The notes below the pieces were generated by a model, which saw only the letters and a list, made by a program, of their open reading frames with translations, ran no database searches and was not told where the DNA came from. Positions 16,317-24,522 of a stretch of 64,000 nucleotides of DNA are shown piece after piece. The position numbers and the translations under genes are program-made. This stretch comes from Kribbella monticola (lineage in GTDB: Bacteria; Actinomycetota; Actinomycetes; Propionibacteriales; Kribbellaceae), in contig NZ_QFXK01000031.1 of the NCBI RefSeq assembly GCF_003261635.1, forward strand, positions 434,001 through 498,000, read 5' to 3'. Position 1 is the first letter of the stretch, and each line of letters opens with the position of its first letter.

Positions 16317-17114
16317 CTACTTCATGCCCGTCGTCTTCATCGCGTCGACCAGGCGTTTCTGGCCGGCGACGAAGACTACGACGGTCGGGATCGCCGCGAT
16401 CACCGCGGCGGCGAGGATGAGGTTCCACGCGGAGGCGTACTGACCCTGCATGCCCGAGATGCCGAGCTGGATCACCCGCAGGTCGGGATTCCTCGTGATG
16501 GTCAGCGGCCAGAGGAACGCGTTCCAGTTCGCGAGGAAGAACAGCACCGACAACGAGGCGAGCACCGGCCGGCTGAGGGGCAGGATCACACTCCAGTACC
16601 GCCGCCAGTAGCCGCAGCCGTCGAGGTCGGCCGCCTCCTCCAGCTCCCGTGGGATGTTCAGGTAGTACTGCCGCAGCAGAAAGATGCCGAAGGCATGGAA
16701 GATGCTCGGCACGATCAGGCCGGCGTAGCTGTCGAGCAGGCCGAGTTGCTTGGCGACCAGGAACAGAGGCACCAGGATGACCGGCAGCGACACGAGCAGC
16801 GTCGACATGATGCCGGAGAAGATGAGCCCGCGCCCCGGGAACCTCAGCCGGGCCAATGCATATGCAGCCATCGAGTGGAAGAACAGCGCCACCACCGTCA
16901 CGATCACCGCCACGATCGCGCTGTTCAGCAGGAAGCGCGGCATCGGGATCTTCAGCAGCACGTACTGCAAGTTGTCGAGCGTCCACGACGACGGCCAGCC
17001 GAACGAGAACACATCCTCGGCCGGCTTCAGCGCGCTGATCAGAATCCACAACAACGGCGCCACCGCGATGATCGCCAGCACGTGCGCCAAGATCGGAAAG
17101 AACCTAGTCCTCAT
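16317..17114 (-). CDS. Sugar ABC transporter permease, MalG type
   Basis: A 265-residue inner-membrane permease of the CUT1 carbohydrate uptake family. About six transmembrane helices are visible, starting with FPILAHVLAIIAVAPLLWILISAL and FLLNSAIVAVIVTVVALFFHSMAAYAL. The cytoplasmic EAA loop reads ELEEAADLDGCGYWRRYWSVILPLSRP, where the ATPase docks. It overlaps the upstream permease gene by 11 bp and is the last gene of the unit. No ATPase gene is present, as is common for actinobacterial CUT1 systems that share MsiK-like ATPases. Confidence 0.92.
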   Translation of the reverse strand: MRTRFFPILAHVLAIIAVAPLLWILISALKPAEDVFSFGWPSSWTLDNLQYVLLKIPMPRFLLNSAIVAVIVTVVALFFHSMAAYALARLRFPGRGLIFSGIMSTLLVSLPVILVPLFLVAKQLGLLDSYAGLIVPSIFHAFGIFLLRQYYLNIPRELEEAADLDGCGYWRRYWSVILPLSRPVLASLSVLFFLANWNAFLWPLTITRNPDLRVIQLGISGMQGQYASAWNLILAAAVIAAIPTVVVFVAGQKRLVDAMKTTGMK

Positions 17115-18060
17115 CGAAGCGGCCTCCTCGGGTGAAGGCGAACATGAGACCGGTGCAGAGCACCAGGATCGCGACGACGACGGTGGTGAGCGCAGCGGCG
17201 TACCCCATGTTGTTGAAGGTGAACGCCTGTTCGTAGATGTAGAGCACGACCGTGCTGGTGGCGCGGGCCGGACCGCCCTTGGTGAGTACGTAGACCAGGT
17301 CGAACGCCTGGAGGCCGGTGACCGCGCCGATGGTCGAGTTCACCACCACGAAGAAGCTGGTCGGCCGCAGCAACGGCCAGATCACGTAGCGGAACCGCTG
17401 CCAGGCGCTCGCCCCATCGATCTGGGCGGCGTCCTCGAGTTCCTTCGGGACATCCTTCAGCCCGGCCAGGAAGACCAGCATCTGGTAGCCCATCAGGAAC
17501 CACACGCTGATCACCACATAGGTGCCGAGGGCAAGCGACGGCGTACCGAGGAACGACACGTCGCCGAGCCCCAGCGGCGCCAAGAGGTTCGCGATCGCGC
17601 CGCGCTTGTCCACCAGCAGGAACTGCCAGATCAGGCCGACCACGACGAGGCTGACCACGTTCGGGAGGAAGAACGCCGAACGGACCCAACCGATCCCTCG
17701 GAAGTGGTTCCGGACCAGCATGGCCAGTGCGAAGCTGACCACGAACGCCAGCGGAACGAACGTGACCACGTAGATCCCGGTGATCCTCAGCGAGGACCAG
17801 AGCTGGTCGTCGTGCGCCATCAGTTTGTAGTTGGCGAGCCCGACGTACGAGTAGTTGCCGAAGCCATCGACCTTGAAGAACGCGACACCGAAGGCGAGCA
17901 CCATCGGCAGGGCGACGAAGGCGAGCAGACCGAGCACGTCCGGTGCCAGGAACGCGTAGGCCGCCAGGGCCTCCCGCCGCTTCTTGGTCATCGAGGCCTT
18001 GGGCCGCCGGGGCCTGGTGACCGCGGCGGACGGACGCGGGGGTGCTGTCGTGGTCACCAT
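17104..18060 (-). CDS. Sugar ABC transporter permease, MalF type
   Basis: A 318-residue CUT1 permease partner. The N-terminal cytoplasmic stretch is Pro/Arg/Lys-rich. Six helices follow, including AYAFLAPDVLGLLAFVALPMVL, and the EAA loop is ELEDAAQIDGASAWQRFRYVIWPLLRP. The ATG overlaps the binding-protein stop by one base (TGATG), and the C-terminus overlaps the MalG-type gene. With its two neighbours it forms a complete membrane and binding part of an importer; regulation by the LacI protein at 21312-22313 is likely. Confidence 0.93.
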   Translation of the reverse strand: MVTTTAPPRPSAAVTRPRRPKASMTKKRREALAAYAFLAPDVLGLLAFVALPMVLAFGVAFFKVDGFGNYSYVGLANYKLMAHDDQLWSSLRITGIYVVTFVPLAFVVSFALAMLVRNHFRGIGWVRSAFFLPNVVSLVVVGLIWQFLLVDKRGAIANLLAPLGLGDVSFLGTPSLALGTYVVISVWFLMGYQMLVFLAGLKDVPKELEDAAQIDGASAWQRFRYVIWPLLRPTSFFVVVNSTIGAVTGLQAFDLVYVLTKGGPARATSTVVLYIYEQAFTFNNMGYAAALTTVVVAILVLCTGLMFAFTRGGRFDED

Positions 18061-19430
18061 CAGCTGATGGGAGCGCCCTGGTAGGTCTTCAGGAAGGTGT
18101 CGATCCTGGCCGCCGCGTCTGCCGCCGCCTTGCCGGGGTCGGCGCCGTTCAGCTGGCAGGCCTGGATCGCGTCGGCGATCGGCTGGTAGACCTCGGGTGG
18201 GAACCGCGGCTCCGGCTTGCCGGTCGGCGCGATCTCGCTGACGAACTTCTTCAGCACGCCCTCGCCGAACGCACCCTTGGCGTCGGCGGCGGTCTGGACC
18301 GACTTGCGCGGCGGCACGTTGGTCTTCACGACGGTGTTCCACTGCCGCTGCCGCTCGACCCCTTCGGCATCGGTCGAGCCGAGCGCCCAGGTGATGAACT
18401 TCGCGGCCGCCTCCGGGTTCTTGCCCTTGGCATTCGCCACGAACGCCCAGCCGCCGAGGTCGGTGGCCGGCTTGCCGCCGTCGGGCGTCGGATGCGGGAT
18501 GATCCCGTACTTGAAGTTCTTCGCCTTGGTCCGCAGATCCGCGACGGCCCAGATGCCGCTCTGCTGCATCGCGACCGCACCGGAGCCCAGGTTCGACACC
18601 ACGTCGCCGCCGCCGTCGCCGAGGGCCTTGCGCGGAGCGACCTTGTTCTTGATCGTGTCCTGCCAGAACTTCAGCGCCTGGACGGCCGCCGGCGAATCGA
18701 AGGCGACCTTGCCGTCCTTGATCGGCGTCCCGTCGCCCTGCCAGAGGAACGGGTACCAGGTGAAGTTCTGGTAGTACCCCGGCAGCGTCTCGAACATCAC
18801 GCCGTTGCGCTTGGCACCGGTCAGCTTCTGGGCGACGGCCAGTGTCTGGTCCCAGGTCTTCGGCAGATCTGCCTCCGACAATCCGGCCTTCTCGAACGCG
18901 GCCTCGCTGTAGTACATCGCCAGCGGCTCGATCTCCATCGGCAGCCCGTAGATCTTGCCGTCGACACTGCGTGCCTCGAGCAGTCCGGGCAGGTAGTCCG
19001 CCTTCGACTCGGCCGGTAGTGCCGACGACAGATCCTGCAGTACTCCGCCGTTGTAGTAGCGCAGGAAGTCTCCCGGGCTGATCAGGAAGATGTCGGGCCC
19101 CTGGCCGGACTGGAACGCCGTCTGCAACGTAGTACCGCTGAGGTAGTCCTTGCCGGGGATGTAGCGCAGCTTGACCTTGACGTCGTTGTTCGCGTTCCAC
19201 TGCTCGGCCAGCGACACGAACCACTTGCTCTGCGGCCCCTGGTCGTCGGACGGTCCGTAGAAGTTCCAGAACGACATCTCCTTGCCGCCGCCACCGCTGT
19301 TGTCATCACCGCAAGCAGTCAGCAGCGGGCCGCCGACCGCCGAAGCAGCGAGTGCGCCGAGGCCGCCGCGCAGGACGGTACGCCGGCTGGGGCGGCTGGG
19401 TGGCCTTGCAGAGAAGGGAGTTGCGGACAT
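18060..19430 (-). CDS. Extracellular sugar-binding lipoprotein of an ABC importer
   Basis: A 456-residue SBP_bac-type (ABC cluster B) solute-binding protein. The signal region has a twin-arginine-like SRRTVLRGGLG and a lipobox LLTAC with the lipidated Cys at residue 40, followed by an Asp/Ser/Gly-rich tether. It should be exported, possibly by Tat, and anchored outside. The mature part has typical CUT1 features: MSFWNFYGPSDDQG, a GPDIFLISPGDFLRYYNGG hinge region and QQSGIWAVADL. The ligand cannot be read; the linked SIS and PfkB genes suggest a sugar that is phosphorylated and isomerised. Its promoter region holds LacI-type palindromes. Confidence 0.92.
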   Translation of the reverse strand: MSATPFSARPPSRPSRRTVLRGGLGALAASAVGGPLLTACGDDNSGGGGKEMSFWNFYGPSDDQGPQSKWFVSLAEQWNANNDVKVKLRYIPGKDYLSGTTLQTAFQSGQGPDIFLISPGDFLRYYNGGVLQDLSSALPAESKADYLPGLLEARSVDGKIYGLPMEIEPLAMYYSEAAFEKAGLSEADLPKTWDQTLAVAQKLTGAKRNGVMFETLPGYYQNFTWYPFLWQGDGTPIKDGKVAFDSPAAVQALKFWQDTIKNKVAPRKALGDGGGDVVSNLGSGAVAMQQSGIWAVADLRTKAKNFKYGIIPHPTPDGGKPATDLGGWAFVANAKGKNPEAAAKFITWALGSTDAEGVERQRQWNTVVKTNVPPRKSVQTAADAKGAFGEGVLKKFVSEIAPTGKPEPRFPPEVYQPIADAIQACQLNGADPGKAAADAAARIDTFLKTYQGAPIS

Positions 19431-19464
19431 CAGAGACTCCAGGAGGTTTCGAGCGTCCGGGCGG

Positions 19465-19476
19465 GCAATCGATTTC
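19465..19476. promoter_or_regulatory. LacI-type operator 1 (GCAATCGATTTC)
   Basis: A 12-bp near-palindrome with central AATCGATT, differing at one position from the perfect site at 19617. It lies 34 bp upstream of the binding-protein start on the opposite strand, where it could block the leftward ABC operon. LacI proteins favour such CG-centred palindromes. Confidence 0.6.
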
Positions 19477-19616
19477 TCGCAATCTACGATCGCGAACCTG
19501 ACCGGTCAAGGGGGCCACCTCGCCAAGCTCGATCAGACCACTCGAGCGCCCTTGTTTTGAACGTTTCGAGCAGGATGCAGACGTTGACACTGCGTCAGCC
19601 CACTGCCTACGCTGCG

Positions 19617-19628
19617 GAAATCGATTTC
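19617..19628. promoter_or_regulatory. LacI-type operator 2 (GAAATCGATTTC)
   Basis: A perfect 12-bp palindrome 27 bases upstream of the SIS gene start, 152 bp from operator 1. The pair brackets the divergent promoter region and could allow looping by a LacI dimer of dimers. The probable regulator is encoded at 21312-22313 in the rightward operon. Confidence 0.65.
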
Positions 19629-19655
19629 TGAGTTCGAGCCGGAAGCGGGGCGAGG

Positions 19656-20297
19656 ATGCCGAACCGTGCGGGCGAGTTGCCGCGGGAGCTGGTGACGCGA
19701 GGACTGGAGGCGGCCCGCAGTGCGATCGAGACCGAGGCGGCTGCGGTGTCAGCGCTGGCAGGCCGCCTCGACGGAGTGTTCCTCGACGTACTGACCGCGG
19801 TCGCCGCCTGCGAAGGGCATCTCGTCGTCACCGGGCTCGGCAAGTCCGGCCTGGTCGGCCGGAAGATCGCCGCCACCCTCGCCAGTACCGGTACGCCGGC
19901 CACCTTCATCCATTCCGGTGACGCCCTTCACGGCGACTCCGGTGCGGTCACCCCACGCGACCTGGTGCTGGCTCTGTCCGCCTCGGGCGAGACCGCCGAG
20001 GTGTGCGCCTTTGCCCAGATGCTCGCGGACCGGGACATCCCGGTGATCGCGATGACGGGCGCTGAGGAGTCCACGCTGGCCAAGCTCGCGACGTACACGC
20101 TCGACACGATGGTGTTGCGCGAGGCCGATCCACTGAACCTCGCCCCGACCGCTTCGACGACCGCGGCCTTGGTGATGGGCGACGCGCTCGCCTGCGCCCT
20201 CGTAGTACTGCGGGAGTTCACGCACCAGGATTTCGCCCAGTTCCATCCGTCGGGAGCACTCGGCCGCAAACTCCTCGGTCGCGGAGAAACTCTGTGA
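19656..20297 (+). CDS. SIS-domain sugar-phosphate isomerase, KpsF/GutQ-like without CBS domains
   Basis: A 213-residue protein with one sugar-isomerase domain. Visible are VVTGLGKSGLVGRKIAATLASTG (phosphosugar-binding loop), SGDALHGDSGAV, ALSASGETAEV and the C-terminal FHPSGALGRKLL. This set is typical of the KpsF/GutQ arabinose-5-phosphate isomerase branch, but the usual C-terminal CBS pair is missing, giving two-thirds length. It is the first gene of the rightward unit, and the ribokinase GTG lies within its last codons. A catabolic ketose/aldose phosphate isomerase role alongside the PfkB kinase and importer is inferred. Confidence 0.85.
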   Translation: MPNRAGELPRELVTRGLEAARSAIETEAAAVSALAGRLDGVFLDVLTAVAACEGHLVVTGLGKSGLVGRKIAATLASTGTPATFIHSGDALHGDSGAVTPRDLVLALSASGETAEVCAFAQMLADRDIPVIAMTGAEESTLAKLATYTLDTMVLREADPLNLAPTASTTAALVMGDALACALVVLREFTHQDFAQFHPSGALGRKLLGRGETL

Positions 20298-21262
20298 ACC
20301 GCCGGTACGACGTATGTGTGCTCGGCTCGTTCATGAAGGACCTGGTCGCCAGCGCCGAGCGGCGGCCGCTGCCCGGCGAGACCTTGCACGGCACCGGTTT
20401 CGCGGAGTTCCTCGGCGGCAAAGGGGTGAACCAGGCGATCGCCGCGGCCCGGATGGGCGCCCGGACCACCATCGTCGGGACGATCGGCGACGACCGGTAC
20501 GGCGAGGAGTTCCTCGAGCTGCTCAAGTCGGACGGCGTCGACACCGAATGGGTGCTGCGGCATCCCGAGCTCGGCACCGGCGTCGGGTTGCCGCTGGTCC
20601 TGCCCGATGGCGGCAACTCGATCATCATCGTGTCCCGCGCGAACTCCGCGATCACCCCGGCCGACATCGAAGCAGCCGCCGAGGTGCTCGCGGCAAGCGG
20701 CGTACTGAGCGTGCAACTGGAACTCCCGGTCGAGGCGAGCCGCGCTGCCCTCGAGCTCGCCTCGGCCGCGGGGGTGACGACGATCCTGACCCCGGCGCCG
20801 GTCGGCACGGTGGACCCTTCGCTGGGCGAGTTCGTCGACATCCTGGTCCCGAACGAGGTGGAGGCGGCCGCGCTGACCGGGCTCGACTGTGACGACGAGT
20901 CGGAAGTACCGGCGATCGCCCGGCGGCTGACCGCGGAGTGGGACCTGCGCGGCTGCGTGATCACGCTCGGAGCCCGCGGGGCCTTTGTCCGCGACGAACT
21001 CACCGGCGAGGAGCTCCGGGTTCCCGCGCACCGCGTCGCCACAGTGGACACGGTCGGTGCGGGCGACGCCTTCTGCGGATCGCTCGCGGCGTCACTGGCG
21101 GCAGGCGCCGGCCTTGCGGACGCAGTACGGCTTGCCAATGCCGCGGGCGCTCTGTCCACGACGATCCACGGGGCCGCTGTCTCCGCACCCGACCGGTCCT
21201 CGGCCCTCCGCCTGCTCGACGCGCAATCCGTCGAAGAGCCTGTTGGTCGCCTTCGCTCATGA
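20294..21262 (+). CDS. PfkB-family sugar kinase, ribokinase-like
   Basis: A 322-residue carbohydrate kinase. Both PfkB signatures are present: GGKGVNQAIAAARMGA near residues 37-52 and DTVGAGDAFCGSLAASLAAG near the C-terminus, containing the catalytic Asp and anion hole GAGD. The N-terminus (VCVLGSFMKDLV) follows the ribokinase pattern, although other sugars are used within the subfamily. GTG 20294 overlaps the SIS stop by four bases, showing translational coupling. The lacI gene follows after 49 bp. Together with the importer it should phosphorylate an incoming sugar or its derivative. Confidence 0.9.
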   Translation: MNRRYDVCVLGSFMKDLVASAERRPLPGETLHGTGFAEFLGGKGVNQAIAAARMGARTTIVGTIGDDRYGEEFLELLKSDGVDTEWVLRHPELGTGVGLPLVLPDGGNSIIIVSRANSAITPADIEAAAEVLAASGVLSVQLELPVEASRAALELASAAGVTTILTPAPVGTVDPSLGEFVDILVPNEVEAAALTGLDCDDESEVPAIARRLTAEWDLRGCVITLGARGAFVRDELTGEELRVPAHRVATVDTVGAGDAFCGSLAASLAAGAGLADAVRLANAAGALSTTIHGAAVSAPDRSSALRLLDAQSVEEPVGRLRS

Positions 21263-21311
21263 GACCCTAGTGCCGTCCAGACGGCCGGTGGTTGTGGAGC
21301 GGAGAGCGAGC

Positions 21312-22313
21312 ATGACGACGATCTACGACGTCGCGCGTAGATCCGGCGTGTCGCCGGCGACCGTTTCGCGGGTACTGAGTGGCCGTCGCAACGTGGATCC
21401 GGAGCTGTCCGAGAAGGTCCGCGCCGCCGTCGCCGAGCTCGGCTACCGGCCCAACGGCGTCGCGCGGAACCTGCGCAAGGCGAGTACGAACCTGTGGGCC
21501 GTGGTCATCTCCGACATCGAGAACCCGTTCTTCACCTCGCTGGTGCGCGGGCTCGAGGACGTCGCGCAGACCGAGGGCTACCACGTGGTGCTGTGCAACT
21601 CCGACGAGGATCCGGCGAAGGAAGCGGCGTACGCGTCCGCCGTACTGACCGAGCAGATGGCCGGCGTGGTCGTCTCCCCCACCTCGACCGCCGAGGGCGT
21701 GCTGCAGTTGGCCGAGGCGAAGACGCCGATGGTGTTGATCGACCGCCGGGTGGACGGCGTCGAGGCCGACACCGTGCTGGTCGACAACGAACACGGCGCG
21801 GCCGAGGGCGTGAAGCACCTGATCGACGGCGGCTACGAACGGATCGCCTGCATCACCGGCCCGCGCCGCGTCAGTACGGCGATGGACCGGCTCGCCGGGT
21901 ACCGGTCAGCGCTACGGGCAGCCGGGATCCCTTACGACAAGGACCTCGTCCGGCATGCCGACTTCCGCGAGGCCGGCGGGTTCGCCGCTATGGAGAGCCT
22001 GCTCGAGTTGCCCGAACCACCCGAGGCGCTGTTCGTCAGCAACAACCTGATGACGGTCGGCGCGCTGGAATGCCTGGCGAAGCGAGGACTCCGAGCGCCT
22101 GACGACATCGCCCTGGTCGGCTTCGACGACATCCCGTGGGCCGACCTGGTCGTCCCCTCGCTCACCACGGTCGCCCAGCCGACGTACGAACTAGGCCGTA
22201 CTGCGGGCCTGCTGCTCAAGGACCGCATCGCCGCGCCGGGGCGTCCCCCGTCGACCGTCACGCTCCGGACCGAGCTCCACGTCCGGGCGACATCGGCGCC
22301 GAAGCAGAAGTAG
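21312..22313 (+). CDS. LacI-family transcriptional regulator of the sugar locus
   Basis: A 333-residue regulator. The N-terminal LacI HTH is complete (TIYDVARRSGVSPATVSRVLSG), with the hinge helix region GYRPNGVARNLRK. It is followed by a periplasmic-binding-protein-like effector domain with DIENPFFTSLVRGLEDVA and GFDDIPWADLVVPSLTTV. ATG 21312 is used because the HTH begins at residue 3; a longer upstream reading is not conserved. It is the last gene of the SIS-kinase unit and is expected to bind the ATCGAT palindromes at 19465 and 19617. Its last 56 bases overlap the convergent MFS gene. Confidence 0.94.
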   Translation: MTTIYDVARRSGVSPATVSRVLSGRRNVDPELSEKVRAAVAELGYRPNGVARNLRKASTNLWAVVISDIENPFFTSLVRGLEDVAQTEGYHVVLCNSDEDPAKEAAYASAVLTEQMAGVVVSPTSTAEGVLQLAEAKTPMVLIDRRVDGVEADTVLVDNEHGAAEGVKHLIDGGYERIACITGPRRVSTAMDRLAGYRSALRAAGIPYDKDLVRHADFREAGGFAAMESLLELPEPPEALFVSNNLMTVGALECLAKRGLRAPDDIALVGFDDIPWADLVVPSLTTVAQPTYELGRTAGLLLKDRIAAPGRPPSTVTLRTELHVRATSAPKQK

Positions 22314-23487
22314 CAGCCTTCCGCGGGTCGTAGTACGGAACCCAGCGGGCGAGCCAGCCGGTGCCCGCGACGGTGAGCGCGCCGAGAGCGACGGCGGCAG
22401 CGGCCAGCGGCGCGACGAAAGTGATCGCGCTGATCAGGATCGGACCGACCACGCTGCCGAACTCCGCGCAGAAGGTCCATCCGCCGAGGAACTGGGCACG
22501 CAGGTGGGCGGGCGCGGCATCGGCGCCGAGCGTCTTGACGATGCCCGAACCGAGACCGTTGCCTATGGCCATCAGTACGGCGACGGCGAGCACCCCGAGC
22601 AGCGCCGTACTGAAAGGAAGCGTGAGCATCCCGACGCCGAGCAGCAGCGTCGACGGGACGGCGATCCAGACCCGGCCGAAGCGGTCCATCACCAGACCGG
22701 CCGGATAGAACAGCAGCATCTCGATGCCGTTCGTGATGCCGAAGACGATCGAGGTATCGGTCGCGGACAGCCCGATGTGCTCACCCCACAACGGAATCAG
22801 GCTCGTCCGGGCCGCGCGGGCGACGGCGATCACGAAGACGCCCGCACCGAGCGTGAGGAACGTCCGCCGGTAGTCCCAGAGCACCTTCCTGATCGGCTGC
22901 GGCTCGGATTTCACGGCGACGCCCTCGGGTTCACCGGCGGTCAGGAGAAGGATGCCGGCACCCACGGATCCTGCGACGCCGACACCGTAGGCCCCGGTCA
23001 ATCCCCAGAAATGCCCGGCTGCGGCACCCAGGAACGGGCCGATGAAGAGGCCGATCCGGCTGACACCACCCAGCGTGGACAGAGCACGGGCGCGAAGCTC
23101 GACGGGCACGACTTCGGTGACGTACGACTGCCTCGCCAGGCTGAAGACCGCGCCGGCCAGCCCCGCCACCAGGAGTGCGACGCCAAGCAGCCAAGGTGTT
23201 CCGGCCAGCATCGCACCGGCCCACGCGACGGCACTCACGGCCGCGGCGGCGAGCAGCGCTCGGCGTTCCCCGATCCGCACGACGAGCGCCCCGGCCGGAA
23301 GCGATCCCGCGAACTGCCCGATCCCGAGCACCCCGACGAGGAAGGCCGCGAATCCCACGGACGCGCCAAGCCGCAACGCCGACAACGCCACCACCGGCAG
23401 CACCGCGCCTTGCCCAACCGCATTCAGCACCGTCGGCCCGAAAGCCGGCACCGCTACCTGCCAGAGACTGAACTCCCGCGAACCCAT
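22258..23487 (-). CDS. MFS transporter
   Basis: A 409-residue major facilitator protein with 12 predicted hydrophobic segments, including FAAFLVGVLGIGQFAGSLPAG and LLGVALLVAGLAGAVFSLARQ. The charged loop motif RIGERRALL lies between helices 2 and 3, resembling motif A of drug exporters. ATG 23487 follows a GGAGA site. The 3' end overlaps lacI by 56 bp on the opposite strand, so one coding sequence constrains the other. A MarR-like palindrome sits 20 bp upstream. The substrate is unknown; export is more likely than uptake because of the drug-exporter-like motif. Confidence 0.88.
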   Translation of the reverse strand: MGSREFSLWQVAVPAFGPTVLNAVGQGAVLPVVALSALRLGASVGFAAFLVGVLGIGQFAGSLPAGALVVRIGERRALLAAAAVSAVAWAGAMLAGTPWLLGVALLVAGLAGAVFSLARQSYVTEVVPVELRARALSTLGGVSRIGLFIGPFLGAAAGHFWGLTGAYGVGVAGSVGAGILLLTAGEPEGVAVKSEPQPIRKVLWDYRRTFLTLGAGVFVIAVARAARTSLIPLWGEHIGLSATDTSIVFGITNGIEMLLFYPAGLVMDRFGRVWIAVPSTLLLGVGMLTLPFSTALLGVLAVAVLMAIGNGLGSGIVKTLGADAAPAHLRAQFLGGWTFCAEFGSVVGPILISAITFVAPLAAAAVALGALTVAGTGWLARWVPYYDPRKAATSASAPMSPGRGARSGA

Positions 23488-23506
23488 CCGCGTCTCCTCG
23501 CCGCTT

Positions 23507-23524
23507 TATCTCGACATCAAGATA
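23507..23524. promoter_or_regulatory. MarR-like palindrome upstream of the MFS gene
   Basis: TATCTCGAC-ATCAAGATA has seven of nine matching positions between half-sites (TATCT-GA). The shape resembles MarR-family operators with TCTTGA/TCAAGA arms. It lies 20 bp upstream of the MFS start, the expected place for a repressor site. No MarR gene is nearby. Confidence 0.4.
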
Positions 23525-23544
23525 CACGACATGAAGACAAGCGG

Positions 23545-24408
23545 TCAGTGCAAGTTGTCCACCACGTCCTCGAGCTCGGTGACGAGTGGGGCGATCCAGT
23601 TCTTTGACGGTGGGACTGTGATGGTGCCTTCGGTGATGATCCAGGCCAGTGCGCGGGTGATGAAGCAGACGCCACCGACGGCCAGCTGGCGGCGTACGAG
23701 GTCGGGGTCGGCGCCGGAGACTTCGGTGTAGTGGGCAACGATCGGGTCGGGTTGGTGGCCGAGGGCGGCGGCGTCGCGGACGAGTGTGTAGAGGTCGCTC
23801 AGGTGCGGAGCCAGGTAGGCCAGCGGCCAGTCGACCGCGGCCCAGCGGGTTCCGTCGGTGACCAGGTTCTTCGGTACGAAATCGCCGTGTACGACGGCTG
23901 CCGGCGTCTCGTGATGCAGTTGGTCGAGCGCCGGTACTGCGGTCGCGATCACCTTGGCGGCGAGCTCGGCTCCGATCGGCTCCATCCCGCCGACGAGTTC
24001 GGCCAGCTGATCGGCGGTGAACTCGCTCTCACCGGCCGCCGGTCGCGACTGAATCTCCGCGAGCACCTCGATCGCGGCGAGGAAGCCGTCGGCAGACGGT
24101 TCCTGCTCCAGATTCAACCGGCCGACGTCTGCCAGGACCAGCACCACCGCATCGTCGAGGTCGGCATGATGGATCAGCCGCGGCGCGGGCAGGTCGAGCG
24201 GCACCACGAAGCGTTCGTACGCCGCCGCCTCGCCGGCCTGGGCGTCGCTGCCCCGCTTCACGATCACACTGCGGAGCCCGAAGGAGACCCGCCAGACCTC
24301 CGACGAACCCCACTCGCGCAGCAGTTCGCCTTTCAGTTCGTGCAACGAGGTCGCCTGGGTCGCAGTGAGTACAGGCTCCGCCACAGCGTCGATCCAGCCG
24401 GGCAGCAT
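23545..24408 (-). CDS. Aminoglycoside phosphotransferase (APH)-fold kinase-like protein
   Basis: A 287-residue protein with the APH/choline-kinase fold. The catalytic loop HGDFVPKNL (normally HGDxxxxN) and the metal-binding [17 protein letters not shown] are both present, so it should be active. The N-lobe lysine is probably in SVIVKRG. ATG 24408 is preferred over the long upstream reading because the conserved fold starts there. Such genes phosphorylate aminoglycosides, macrolides, sugars or cofactors. The substrate is not deducible, and no resistance should be assumed. It is transcribed toward the MFS gene (57-bp gap) and is divergent from dapD. Confidence 0.82.
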   Translation of the reverse strand: MLPGWIDAVAEPVLTATQATSLHELKGELLREWGSSEVWRVSFGLRSVIVKRGSDAQAGEAAAYERFVVPLDLPAPRLIHHADLDDAVVLVLADVGRLNLEQEPSADGFLAAIEVLAEIQSRPAAGESEFTADQLAELVGGMEPIGAELAAKVIATAVPALDQLHHETPAAVVHGDFVPKNLVTDGTRWAAVDWPLAYLAPHLSDLYTLVRDAAALGHQPDPIVAHYTEVSGADPDLVRRQLAVGGVCFITRALAWIITEGTITVPPSKNWIAPLVTELEDVVDNLH

Positions 24409-24522
24409 GGTCAGCTCCTTGCCTCCGGGCAGCCGATCACGCACCGCTGCCGATTCCTCGCGAAGTGTCCGGCCCCGAGGGTATTCGGTCCGGCCGACCA
24501 AGCGTCTGGCAGGCTTTGCGGT

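Noticed and set aside
17104-19224. 706-codon reading joining the binding-protein region to the permease
   Set aside because: The first part is a shadow of the binding-protein gene; the permease starts at ATG 18060 with TGATG coupling.
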